NCBI GenBank assembly: GCA_948567375.1
Contig: OX419757.1
Location: forward strand, 57,474,001-57,538,000
DNA length: 64,000 nucleotides
DNA from: Lunularia cruciata
Lineage: Eukaryota > Streptophyta > Marchantiopsida > Lunulariales > Lunulariaceae
Direction: 5' to 3'
Shown piece after piece: positions 12,960 to 24,410 of the stretch (the first letter of the stretch is position 1; every line of letters begins with the position of its first letter). The position numbers and the translations under genes are program-made. Below the pieces are notes generated by a model. That model searched no databases and was not told the origin of the DNA. It saw only the letters and a list, made by a program, of their open reading frames with translations.

Positions 12960-15900
12960 TATTAAGAACTTGATTAATTCTAATGGGATTAAACGCTTGA
13001 CGTATGCAAGTTTGCTTCACTTTCAAGGTATGATATCTGATTGTGGTTGTAGGTTTTGGTTGATTTTGGAAGTTCAGAGAATTACATATCCATAAAATTA
13101 GCAAAGAAATTATGTATTCATATCAAGCCAATAATTGGAAGAAGATTGATGATGGTGGATGGTAGAAAGGTTTTGCATTTTATACCTCACATCTTGTTAT
13201 ATTCAGGATTAGAAATAATTATTTAGAGTGTATGAGGTTTATAGTGGCACCTCTACACTATGATGTCATTCTAGGTTTGCTTTGGCTTGAACATCATAAG
13301 GTTCAATTTGATTGGACCTAACAACAAATTCAAGTACAATACCAAGGTAGTAATTTCTGATTAGGTTGTCTGGCATCTTTGAGTAAGACATCTAAGAATA
13401 ATTAGGTGAGACTGATTATTCTTAGATGACTGATTATTCTGATTATTCAAGATGGGAAGTTTTTCAAGAAAGCAGCCATAGAGCAAGCTTTGAAGGAAGA
13501 TGAGTCCCAAGATAGGAAGTTTGTGAGTAAAGCAACCATAAAGTAAGCTTTGGAGGAAGATAAATCTATCTTTGCAATGTTGATCAAGCCAATTGTGCAT
13601 GGAGAATTTAAGGAGTGCCAAAAGCCTCATCAAGCAATGGTTAATCAAATAGTTCAAGAGTTTTCAGATGTGTTTCCAAATGATCTGCCAAAGGGATTAT
13701 CCTCTGATTGTGGTATGCCCTTCAAGATTGAATTGTTACCAAGAAGAACTCAAGTGAGTAGATCCATCTATTGGCTCTCACTAAAGTAGTCAGGTGAGCT
13801 TTGAATAACATTGATGGAGTTTTTGTAGAATAATTTCAACAAACATAGTACATCTCCTTAGAGAGCACCGGTACTATCCATTCTAAAGAAGGATGGAGGA
13901 CTCTGCTTCTATATTATTACTGTGGTCTCAATAAAAAAATAATGAAGAATTCATATCCACTACCTCAAATTGATGACTTGCTAGATCAATTGAGTGGAGC
14001 ACAATACTTTTCCAAGTTGGATCTTTGAAGCGGCTATTGGCAAATTCCCATTGATAGAAAAATGTGCAAAAGATTACCTTTTGCACAAGGTATGGGCACT
14101 TTGAGTGGAGATTTCTACCTTTTGGGCTCACTAATGATCCAACCATCTTCATGAATCAAATGCATTGGATTTTGGATGGGCTATTGGATTGGTATGTGGT
14201 GGTGTTCTTGGATGACATCTTAATCTATAGCAAGATGGAGGTAGAACACATAAATCATGTTCAAGAAATCATAAGACAACTACATCAATGGAAGTTCTAT
14301 TGCAAGAAGTCCAAGTGTGCATTTTGGCAAAAGAAAGTTACCTTCTGGATCACAAGATCTCATTTGAGGAGATCAAGATAGAAGAGGAGAAAATCAAAGT
14401 CATTATTGATTGGCCTACTCCAAAGGATGCCACAGAGTGTGGGAATTTAATGGACTAGTAAGGTTTTACCTATAATTCATCCACTACTATGCTTATGTGA
14501 CAGCACCATTGACCGACCTCTTGGAGAAGAACTCAAGCTTTCAATGGACCTCCAAGCACAAAGAAGCATTATAGAATTTTAAACATATGGTGTCTTCAAG
14601 ACCCATTCTTCAACCATATGACACTCAACTACCTTGTGTGGTTGTTTTGATGCTTCTAACTTTGCTATTGGAGCCGTGTTGCAATAAGAATTTCTAGATG
14701 GATTACATCCCATTGCCTTTGTGTCTTGTCAACTAAACACTACAACCATATGACAATCAACTACCTTGTGTGGTTGATTTTGATGCTTCTAACTTTGCTA
14801 TTGGAGCCGTGTTGCAATAAGAATTTCTAGATGGGTTATATCTCATTGCCTTTGTGTCTTGTCAACTAAACACTACAGAAAGGAATTAATTTTTTTGAGA
14901 TCAAGAACAACTAGCAATTGTATATGCCACCAAGGTTTAGAGACATTATTTCTTGGGGAAACAAGTGATCATGCAAATAGATCGCAAACCCTTGTTGCAG
15001 ATATTACATTTGGAGCACATGAGGAGTTGATATCATCAATGGGAGGAGCAACTACAATTGTTGGACATCAAACTTGGGTATAAACCTGATTAATTCCATG
15101 TCATCCTTGATTCCCTATCGGGACAACTTGATTTGAAGTTTATTCCTCTCATCACGATAGCAATTACAATGGTGTCAATTGACTCCAAAATCCAAATTGC
15201 ATTTAGGACAGCTTTACAACATGATCCCTTCTTTCTAATAGTACAAGGTAGTCTTGCAGCATGCAATAAGGAATACAACAACTTCTCCTTCAAGGAAGGC
15301 ATTCTATTTTATGAGAATCGGATCTATGTTCAAGCCAAGGGTGATTTCTAACTTGTGTGTCTTCAAGAAGCCCATGACTTACCAATCACTGTTCACATGG
15401 ATGTGGACAAGACCCTGGGTACCCTTCAATGCCAATGGTGATGGCCCGACATGGCATGAGATGTTCAAGAGTTTGTCCAATCTTGTGAGAGTTGCCAATG
15501 CAACAAGGCCAACAAATAGAAACCAAGTGGACTCCTTCAACCACCCCCTATTCCATCTGCTTGATGGGAACACATGAGCTTAGTCTCATCACATCCTTTG
15601 GCATAGATCTACTTTGCTAATGTCTTCAAGCATCATGGGGTGTCTTGTGTACTCATCTCGGACCATGATCCTTGATTCATTGGAAAATTTTTGCAAACAC
15701 TCTTCCAGATACTCAACACCAAGCTTGTCCACGGCCTATCATCCTCAAGTTGATGGACAAACTGAACATGAAAATTGCACCTTGGAGGATATAATTTTTG
15801 CTTTTATCAATATTTGCCATACCAATTAGGATGAGTGTCTTGCAACTGATGGGTTTGCCTACAATAATCCTAAATAGGCAAGCACTAGATTCTCTTCCTT

Positions 15901-16545
15901 CTTCCTTAATTTTAGCCAAGATCCACTTGTTCCAAATTCCCTTCTTTTTTTGCCTCCATCTCATGTCTCTCATACTTCCACCTTCTAGACCCCTATATCC
16001 CAATCTCTACAACAAGCTAAATCTCATCTCCTTATTGCTCAAAATTTTCAGAAACAATATACAGACCAACACCATCATGATCTCACTTTTTAACTTGGCA
16101 ATAAGGTCATGCTTTCTTCTAGTAACCTACCCCTCCCACTTGATACCCAATTTTGTAAACTTAATCCTAATTGGATAGGTCCATTTAATGTCACCCAAAT
16201 TATTTATTGTTGCTTATTGACTTGCCTTGCCTTCTCATATGCTAATCCACCTTGTCTTTCATATTTCCAAGCTGAAACTCTTTATTTCTAATCCATCTTC
16301 CTTTTCTTCTTGTGTCCTACCGGACCCTTTCCTCCTCCCATGCCTAACAACAATCATGAAGAGTATGAAGTTGATCATATCCTTGCACGTTGCCATATTC
16401 AACATGGTCACCAACAATATATTGAGTACAAGATCCTTCTGAAAGGATATCTCCTTCATGATGCCACTTGGGAGCCTCTTTCTTACCTCTAGAATGCACA
16501 AATGGCCATCCAAGAGTTTGAAGCTTCAATGGTGACAAGGATGTA
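12960..16545 (+). pseudogene. Family A pol remnant with chromodomain, A3
   Basis: Protease lies at about 12960-13320 (LVDFG, then SSENYIS; VAPLHYDVILGL). RT spans 13550-14600, with PHQAMVNQIVQEF, FCTRYGHFEWRFLPFGLTND and the catalytic F-L-D-D in VVVFLDDILIYS near 14200-14235. RNase H is at about 14600-15090 and contains a 132-bp tandem duplication. Integrase spans 15130-16260; its catalytic Glu region still reads DGQTEHEN near 15755. The chromodomain at about 16350-16540 (YEVDHILARCHI, LHDATWEPLSYL) is the family's histone-binding targeting module. In-frame stops such as TAA at 14685-14687 and 14817-14819 break it. Confidence 0.88.
14611..14874 (+). repeat. 132-bp tandem duplication in RNase H of A3
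   Basis: Two near-identical copies, 14611-14742 and 14743-14874, each beginning CAACCATATGACA and ending AACTAAACACTAC. Other family A copies have the unit once. 132 is a multiple of three, but the enclosed TAA stop is duplicated as well. Confidence 0.88.
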
Positions 16546-16567
16546 ACCAACTAGCAGCAAGAGAATA

Positions 16568-16979
16568 TGTAACAATATAGAGTTTACCAATAAGTTAATC
16601 AAGACTAACAAAGTAGCAAATATGCTAAATTAGCTTAGAATATTCTAGAAGCATCTAAAAAGCTTCTTGGCTAGCTTAGCTTGCACACCAAGTATACAAC
16701 TTCTAAAAGGAAGCTTCTTGGCTAACTTAGCGTGCATGCAAAGTAGACAACTTCTAGAAGGAAGCTTCTTGAGAAGCTTCCCAATTAGCTTGACTTGCAC
16801 TATAAGAAAGCGGCTTTGAGGAAGCTTCTTGAAAAGATTATCAAGAGCCTTGTATATTTCTCTATACATAACAAAGCCTAAGCTCATATTAGGCATTTGG
16901 AATTCCCTCATTCAAGTGTCCCAATGTGATCTTCCACTTTGGTCTTCCATTTTCCTATTTCTCTCCTCAATCTTTTACA
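16568..16979 (+). repeat. 3' LTR of A3
   Basis: 412 bp, TGTAACAATATAG to CTTTTACA. It contains a perfect three-unit heat-shock-type site GAATATTCTAGAA (16638-16650), then AAGCTTC clusters to about 16835. Preceded by the short purine tract AGAGAATA. Confidence 0.9.
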
Positions 16980-16984
16980 CCTCC

Positions 16985-17865
16985 TTACTCTCACACAACA
17001 TTGGGAGCATATCAAAATGGATATAATTTGTGAATTGCCCAAGATCACCTCACATTTTGATTCAATTGTAGTCTTTGTAGGCCGACTTAGAAAAGTGATT
17101 CATATGTGTCCTATGACCAAGAATGTGATTGCTCCATAATTAGCTCAATTGTACTTAGTTGTAGTATTTTCTCACCATGGCTTGTCTTGAGAGCTCATCA
17201 CCAATTGGAGCACTCAATTCACTATTTTACTTTGGAGAACACTCTTTGGTGTTTTCAAAATCAAACTTGCCATGTCCACAACATACCATCCATAAACTAA
17301 TAGGAAAACCAAGTGAGCCAATCACATTATTGAAGACATGCTCCAGGGCTTCACCTTAAAGGAGCAAGAAAGTTGGGATACCTTACTTCCACTAGTGGAA
17401 TTTATCTATAACAATTCAATGAACACATCTACATAGGTCACACTATTCTTCCTCATTTATGGAGAACATCCTTTCATACTTTCAAGCTTGGTCAAGACCC
17501 ACCCAATAGTTATAGAAGTTGATGCTATCAACACTTATGTTTTTAGAATCCAACGGGGTATGAAGAATGCCAACCACAAGTTGTAGATAGCCCAAAATTG
17601 GTAGAAATAATATGCAGATGCACATCATATGCATATGGAGTTTAGCATTGGGGATCAAGTGTGGCTATCCATAACAACCTCACATTAGTTGGCTCTTATA
17701 AGCTCAGACCTTGTTTTATTGGGCCTTGTTTTATCATCCATCAAATTGGCACAATGATCTATCACCTTGAGCTACTACCACACATGAAGATCCATCCAAT
17801 GTTCCATATTCTTTTGCTATGAAGATATGCATCCTGACCACCCCACTTTCCTTCTATACAAGAAG
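16985..17865 (+). pseudogene. Family B integrase core and C-terminus, B1 (middle part)
   Basis: Continuation of the integrase cut at 11256. The first catalytic Asp remains (MDIICELPK). The second is replaced: the site reads NWSTQF near 17200-17215, where B2 has DWGTQF (GAT to AAT). The catalytic Glu site reads K followed by a stop near 17310 where B2 has EIEWANC. Thus at least two of the three DDE residues are lost. The C-terminal part runs to 17865, where A4 enters. Confidence 0.85.
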
Positions 17866-18290
17866 TGTAACAATACGGAGTTTAACAACAAAGTTAGTTA
17901 GGGCTAACAAAGTAGCAAATAGGACAAATTAGCCTAGAATATTCCAAAAGCATCTAAAAAGCTTCTTGGAAAGCTTCCAAGTTAGCTTAGCTTGCACACC
18001 AAGTAGGTAGTTTCTAGAAGGAAGCTTTTAGAAGCTTCCAACTAGCTTAGCTTGCACACCAAGTAGGCGGCTTCTAGAAGGAAGCTTCTGGAGAAACTTC
18101 TTGGTTAACTTGGCTTACACTCCAAGAAAGTGGTTCAAGGAAGCGTCTTGAGAAGCTTCTTAAGGCCTTGTATACTCCCTATAAATACCAAGGCCAAAGC
18201 TCATGCTAGGCATCCAGAATTTCCCTCATTCAAGTATCCCAATGTGAGCTTCCTTTCTCCTATTTCTCTCTTTGGTCTCAATCTTTTACA
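17866..18290 (+). repeat. 5' LTR of A4
   Basis: 425 bp, TGTAACAATACGG to TCTTTTACA. The U3 holds GAATATTC (17937-17944), then three successive units of about 60 bp, each with TTCTAGAAGG and AAGCTTC-type elements, ending about 30 bp before the TATA box TATAAATA (18180-18187). Confidence 0.93.
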
Positions 18291-18303
18291 TTGTTATCAG
18301 AGC
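18291..18303 (+). promoter_or_regulatory. Primer binding site of A4
   Basis: TTGTTATCAGAGC directly after the LTR, one change from TTGGTATCAGAGC. Confidence 0.85.
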
Positions 18304-18559
18304 ATGAATGGGATGGATGGAATTTATGGACCACCAATCCATTTTCACCAAGCCATTGAGATTTTTGTGTCCGTATACTACCCAATCATTGTTTCACATA
18401 GTTCATCACCTCACGCTTTGAGCAAGATTTTTTGAATACAATCACCTTGTTTGAGGAACCCTTGTTACTTTTGGTTGTAACTTTTGGGAACAATAGACAT
18501 GTTGCATCTATGTGTTAATAAATTAGATAGATTGGAGGTGGTGTGATAGAATAGTAACC

Positions 18560-20180
18560 ATGGTGGCAATGCACAAGATTATCACTACTATGCAACAACA
18601 AATCAAGCACCTTACTTGATTGTTCGATGAATGAGATCATCAATGAAAAGAGTACGTAGAGAGAGTATCAGTTCAAGAAGGAGAAGACCAAATCCAATTT
18701 CCAAAACCTTAGGTTTTTGAAGGCAAGAATCTTCCAAGTGCAATGTAGAATTCTGTGTTTGATTGAAAATGTTATTTTGAGACTACCAATCTTCAAGACG
18801 AATGAAAATAGATTCTCTTGGCCTCTAGCCAATTGGATGGAGTAGCAAAGTTATGGTGGTGATTTCAAGTAGAGCAAGTTGAACGGCAAATTGTTGCACT
18901 AATCTTGACATGGGTAGAATTCAAGAGTGCAATAATTGGTCAATTCCAAGTTATAAATGCCACATAAATTGCACGAGATAGGTTAGTAGAGTTGAAGTAG
19001 ATTGGCTGTATAAGAAGTTACATCATGCAATTCCAAAACACCATAATGTTAATTCTAGATATATTGGAAGGTGAAGCTCTGGATCGATTTGTGAGGAGCT
19101 TGAAGTCACAAACCAAATTAGAGGTAACTATGCGAGAGCTACAACACTTGGAGGAAGCCATGTGGTTGGCTGTAAAATTTTGAGGATAGAGAAACAAAAA
19201 TTTCACACTCAAACTCCGATGCACCGAAGGAACACCTCCTCTTTATTATATAGCCAAAGAGGATCTCCTCCAAAAAAGCTCCACCATAGGATTAGGTACA
19301 TGGATAGCTGACCTATCAGCAAACTCCACCCTTAGATTACTTGCTTAGATGGGTGACATGTTGGTCCTGATCCTATCTGGTTGGTCAAGCAGGTTTTGAC
19401 CAAAAGCAATCTTTTAGGGAATCTTCTTGTAGGAATCTCAAAATCCCGGGTGTGAGGTACCATTAGAAAGCTCTTGATGAGACAAAAATGGGGGGAGGAA
19501 GGCCAACCTTCCCTTTTAGTTGGGCAAGGGGGTTTTGCACATTTTCAAGGCCTAATTCATCCGTTTAAGCCTCCAAAATTGCCTTTGAAGTTTTCATACC
19601 TATTTTGGCTTTTGCTCTATTAGTAGAATTGCTCTTTTGGTGATATCTCTATCTAATACACTTTCTCTATCATGTGTAACATCTTTCTAGATGTCACCAC
19701 CCCAAGTTTCACCTCTAGATCATATACATAACTATTCATTCTAAAGTTTCCAAGTATGTTTTGGTTTTTGGCCTATTAGTAGAAGTACTTTTTTGGTGAT
19801 ACCTTTGTCTGATCTACTTAGTCCATCATATATAACATCCTTCTAGATGTTAAAAAACCAAATTTCATCTCTAGATCATATTTCTAGCTATTGGTATCAC
19901 ATTGGCCAAATGCTTTGATTCCTTGGTTGCAACAACTTGGTCTTGACTTTGACTTCCACAAAACCTACCAATACACTACACATGTGTGGAAGAGCCTTCA
20001 TGAATGGAGATTAATGCCATTCAATGAAGACCACTTGGCACTACAAATAGAGAAAATTTGTGACAAAATGGTGGTTGTTTCTATTGTTGCCAAATTAGAC
20101 ATTGCATCGTTGAATGCCCACTTAAGAATACGTGACCTCAACAAGTCGCCCAAATGGAGTTTGTGGAGCATAATGATCAA
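18560..20180 (+). pseudogene. Family A gag remnant, A4, split by solo LTR
   Basis: Starts MVAMHK at 18560. The capsid region is readable to 19170, interrupted by the family B solo LTR (19171-19901), and resumes at 19907 with the MAFFS-like stretch. The zinc knuckle at about 20073-20120 is intact in sequence (C-x2-C-x4-H-x4-C). Stops occur in all frames. Confidence 0.8.
19171..19901 (-). repeat. Family B solo LTR inside A4 gag
   Basis: 731 bp, minus orientation, ends TGTAAAATTTTGAGG and GGTATCACA (TG...CA). Perfect target duplication TTGGC (19166-19170 and 19902-19906). The sequence is the reverse complement of the B1 LTRs. It is longer because a stretch of about 150 bp is tandemly duplicated (about 19600-19745 and 19746-19885). 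No internal domain remains, the usual product of LTR-LTR recombination. Confidence 0.92.
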
Positions 20181-20224
20181 GGAAACAAGGAATCACAATA
20201 GGAGATTTTGAGCTGCCGACTAAG

Positions 20225-23200
20225 AATTTGAATAGTTCCAATGGGATTGCACGCTTGACCTATGCAAGTTTGCTTCATTTGCTAGGTATGCTATCTGATT
20301 GTGGTTGTAAGATTTTGGTTGATTTGTGAAGTTCAGAAAATTGCTTGTCCATGCAATTAGCAAAGGAATTACATATTCCTATCAAACTAGTAATTTGAAG
20401 TAGATTGATGATGGCAGATGGTAAAAGGGGTTTTGTATTTTGTACCCTATATTCTATTACCTTCAAGATTGGGAAAGAGTATTTAGAGTATATTAGGTTT
20501 GTAGTGGCACCTCCACACTATGATATCATTCTAGGTCTACCTTGGCTTGAATGTCATAAGGTTCGATTTTGATTGGAATCAATAATAAATTCAAGTACAA
20601 CACCAAGGTAAAGTTTTTTGATTAGGTTGTTTGAGTAAAACACCTAAGAATAGTTAGTCCCAAGATAGGAAGTTTATCAGGAAGGTAACCATAGAGCAAG
20701 CTTTGAAGGGAGATGAGTTCTAAGATTGGAAGTTTGTCAAGAAACCAACCATGGAGTAAGCTTTGAAGGGAGATGAGTCCATAGATGGGAAGTTTGTCAA
20801 TGAAGAAGCCAAAGAGCAAGCTTTGGAGGAAGATAAGCCTATTTTGATGAGTGGAGCAACCCAGTTGCACAAGGAGATATGAGGAGAGTCAAGAGCCTCA
20901 TCAAGCAATGGTTGATCAAATAGTTCAGGAATTTGCAGACATGTTTCCAAATGATCTACCAAAGGGATTACCCTTCGATCGTAGTATGCACTTCAAGATT
21001 GAGTTATTGCTAGGGAGTACTCTGGTGAGTAGACCAATCTATCAACTCCCACCAAAGGAGTTGGAGGAGTTGCAAACAACACTTATGGAGCTATAAGAGA
21101 AGGATTTTATATGACACAATATATCTCCTTGGAAAGCATCAGTACTATTTGTTCCAAAGAAGGATGGAGGACTTCATTTCTATATTGCATACCGGTGGTC
21201 TTAATAAAAAAACAATAAAGAATGCATATCCCTTGCCTCAAATTGATGGCTTGCTTGATCAATTGAGTGGAGCACAATACTTCTCCAAGTTGGATCTTTG
21301 CAGCATCTATTGGCAAATCTCCATTGATTGGGTGGTTGTGCAAAAGACTGACTTTTGCACAAGGCATGTATTTTGAGTAAAGAGTTCTACCTTTTGGGCT
21401 CACTAATGCTTCAACAATCTATAGCAAGATAAAGGAAAAACACATGAATCACGTGCAAGAAGTCCTAAGACAACTACAACAATGGAAATTTTACTGCAAG
21501 AAGTCAAATGTACCTTTTGGTAGAAGGAGGTTACCTTCTTGGGTCACAAGATCTCATTGGAGGGGATCAAGATAGAAGAGGAGAAAATCAATGCCATTAT
21601 TGATTGGCCTACTCCAAAAGATATTACAGAAGTATGGGCATGTAATGGATTGGCCAATTTTTACCAATGGTTCATCCACTATTATGCCCATGTGCCCATG
21701 TATGCCCATAGATTGACCTCTTGGAGAAGAACTCAAGCTTTTAGTGGACCACCAAGCACAAAGAAGTATTATAGAAGCTGAAACATATGGTGTCTTCAAG
21801 ACCCATTCTTCAACCATATGATCCTCAACTACCTTGTGTGGTTGATTTTGATACTTCTAACTCTGCAATTGGAGCCGTGTTGTAGCAAGAATTCCTAGAT
21901 GGATTACATCCCATTGCCTTTGTGTCTCACCGACTAAATACAACTGAAAAGAATTACTCCGCTTGAGATTGGAAACAACTAGCAATAGTATGGAGATATA
22001 TGGTATGGAGATATTATCTCTTGGGGAAACAAATGATCATGCAAATTGATCACAAACCATTGTTGCAAACATTACACTTGGAACACATGAAGAGTTGACA
22101 TCATCAATGGGAGGAGGAACTCCAATTGTTTGACATGAAAGTTGATATAAAAACCAGGTTGGTTCCATGTTATCCCTGATGCTTTATCACGACAGCCTGA
22201 TTTGAAGTCTCTTCCTCTCATCATGGCAACCGTTACAATGGTGTCAATCAACTCTAAGGTCCAAAACAAGTTTAGGTCAACTCTACAACAAGATCCCTTC
22301 TTCTAGATGGTACATGGTCATCTTGCAACATGCAACAAGGAGTACAACACCTTCTCCTTCATGGAAGACCTTCTATTCCATGAGGACCGGATATATGTTC
22401 CAACCAAGGGTGATCTCCAACTTGTGTACTTCCAAGAATCCCATGACTTACAAGTTGTTGGTCACATGGGTGTGGACAAGACCTTGGATACTCTCCAATG
22501 CCAATGGTGGTGACCCAACATGACACAAGATGTTCAAGAGTTTGTCCAATCGTGTGAGAGTTTCCAAAGCAATAAGGCCAACAACCAAAAAGCAAGCAGA
22601 CTCTTTCAACCACTCCACATTCCATCTGTCTGATAGGAACATGTGAGCTTGGATCTCATCACGTACTTGCCCAAGACAAAGCAAGGTCACACAACGATCG
22701 TGTTGTTTGTGGATAAACTTAGTAAGCAATCCATTTGGCACTAACCTTTGATACGGTGGATGCTCCAACATTGGCCTAAATCTACTTTGACATTGTCTTC
22801 AAGCATCATGGGTTAACTCATGTACTCATCTCTGACCGTGATCCTTGATTCATTGGGAAATTTTGGCAAGCACTCTTCCAAATGCTCGGTACCAAGCTTG
22901 CTTTGTCCATGGCCTATCATCCTCAAATTGATGGACAAACTAAACATGAAAATCATACTTTGGAGGATTTTCTTTGTGCCTTCGTCAACTTCCACCATAC
23001 CAATTGGGATGAATGTCTTATGGATGTAGAGTTTGCATACAATAATTCCAAATAGGCAAACACCGGATTCTCTCCTTTCTTCCTTAGTTTTGACCACGAT
23101 CCACTTGTTCTAGATTCCCTTCTTGCTCCTCCTCCATCTCATATCTCTCATATTTCCACCTTCTTGACCACCATATCCCAATCCCTCCAAGCCAAATGTC

Positions 23201-23735
23201 ATCTCCTTGTTGCTCAAAATTGGTAGAACCAATATGCTAACCACCATCATTGTCATCTCACTTTTCAAGTGCGTGATAAGGTCATGCTCTCCTTTAGTAA
23301 TCTAGCCTCCCACTTGATACCAAGGTTGTAAACTCACCCCTAATTGGATAGGATCTTTTGATGTCACCCAAATGATCTCTTTTGTTGCTTATTGACTTGC
23401 TTTGCTTGGTCATATGCGTATCCAACCTATCTTTTACATTTCCAAGTTGAAACCCTTTGTTCCTAACCCATCTTCTTTTTCCACTTGTTTTTTAACCTCC
23501 TCTTCCTCTTGTCCCTATCAATGATCATGAGAAGTATGAAGTTGATTGTATCCTTGCGTGTTGCTACATTCAACAAGACCACCAACAACATACAAAGTAC
23601 AAGGTCCTTTGGAAAGGGTATCCCCTTCATGATGCCACATGGGAACCTCTTTCTCATCTCCAGAATGCACAAATGGCTATTGAGGAGTTTGAAGCTTCAA
23701 TGGCAACAAGGACGTCACCAACTAGCCATGGGAGA
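20225..23735 (+). pseudogene. Family A pol remnant with chromodomain, A4
   Basis: Protease lies at about 20225-20570, with the active site ruined (D-L-stop, then SSENCL). RT runs 20860-21780, but about 100 bp are deleted at about 21415: the text jumps from the NAST region straight to IYSK, so the catalytic F-L-D-D is gone. RNase H is at 21780-22200, with TAG at 21883-21885 replacing a Gln codon. Integrase spans 22200-23420, with zinc domain CNKANNQK near 22570 and the catalytic Glu region reading DGQTKHEN (Lys for Glu) near 22932-22955. The chromodomain at about 23525-23715 (YEVDCILACCYI, LHDATWEPLSHL) is well preserved. Confidence 0.88.
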
Positions 23736-23738
23736 ATA

Positions 23739-24163
23739 TGTAACAATATGAAGTTTAGCAACAAATTTAGTTTGGGCTAACAAAGTAGCAAATAGGACAA
23801 ATTAGCTTAGAATATTCCAAAAGCATCTAGGAAGGTTCTTAGGAAGCTTCCGGGTTAGCTTAGCTTGCACTCCAAGTAGCTAGCTTCTAGAAGGAAGCTT
23901 TTAGAAGCTTCCAACTAGCTTAGCTTGCATGCCAAGTAAGCAACTTCTAGAAGGAAGCTTCTAGAGTAGTTTCCCAATTAACTTGGTTTACACTCCAAGA
24001 AAACGGCTCAAGGAAGTTTCTTGAGAAGCTTCTCAAGGCCTTGTATACTCCCTATAAATACCAAGGCCAAACCTCATGCTAGGCATTCAGAGTTTCTCTC
24101 ATTCAAGTATCCCAATGTGAGCTTCTATTCTCATATTTCTCTCCTTGGTCTTGGTCTTTTACA
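23739..24163 (+). repeat. 3' LTR of A4
   Basis: 425 bp, TGTAACAATATGAAG to TCTTTTACA, preceded by the purine tract GGGAGAATA. GAAnnTTC clusters and the CCTATAAATACC box are kept. Confidence 0.93.
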
Positions 24164-24168
24164 AGAAG

Positions 24169-24330
24169 TTAGACTTGTGTTCAACACTCATTGATTGCAT
24201 TGAGGAATACAAAGTCAAACAAATTCTCCATAAACACATCCATACTACTCGCCATCCATGTGTGGAGTATCTTGTACAATGGAAAAGGGTATCTACTATA
24301 CAAGGCCACATAAGCACCCATAACTAACAT
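24169..24330 (+). pseudogene. Family B chromodomain remnant, B1 (last pol part)
   Basis: Directly after the A4 target duplication the text reads SLIDCIEEYKVKQILHKH, then CVEYLVQWKRV, a chromodomain beta-sheet pattern at the end of integrase. It shows that family B is also a chromovirus. The usual W-x-x-Y/W-E-P end is lost in stops and frameshifts. Confidence 0.75.
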
Positions 24331-24395
24331 AACCAATGCACCAATGTTAGTTCAATCCTTTGAGCAATAGATTTTCAATGAGGATATTCCATCTT

Positions 24396-24410
24396 AAAAA
24401 GGGAGAGGTT
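24396..24410 (+). other. Polypurine tract of B1
   Basis: AAAAAGGGAGAGGTT immediately before the 3' LTR, the expected plus-strand primer site. Confidence 0.75.

Larger units (their letters stand above)
11257..16979 (+). mobile_element. Family A chromovirus copy A3, inserted in B1 integrase
   Basis: A complete but decayed element of 5.7 kb: LTR 11257-11753, primer site, gag, pol with chromodomain, LTR 16568-16979. The B1 sequence resumes exactly after the 3' LTR (GCATATC...CELPK part of integrase), which proves insertion. The target duplication is CCTCA/CCTCC (11252-11256 and 16980-16984), one mismatch. Same orientation as B1. Confidence 0.92.
17866..24163 (+). mobile_element. Family A chromovirus copy A4, inserted in B1
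   Basis: LTR 17866-18290, primer site, gag (split by a family B solo LTR), pol with chromodomain, LTR 23739-24163. The target duplication AGAAG is perfect (17861-17865 and 24164-24168). Same orientation as B1 and A3. The two LTRs differ at very roughly one position in ten by eye, so this is an old insertion. Confidence 0.94.
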
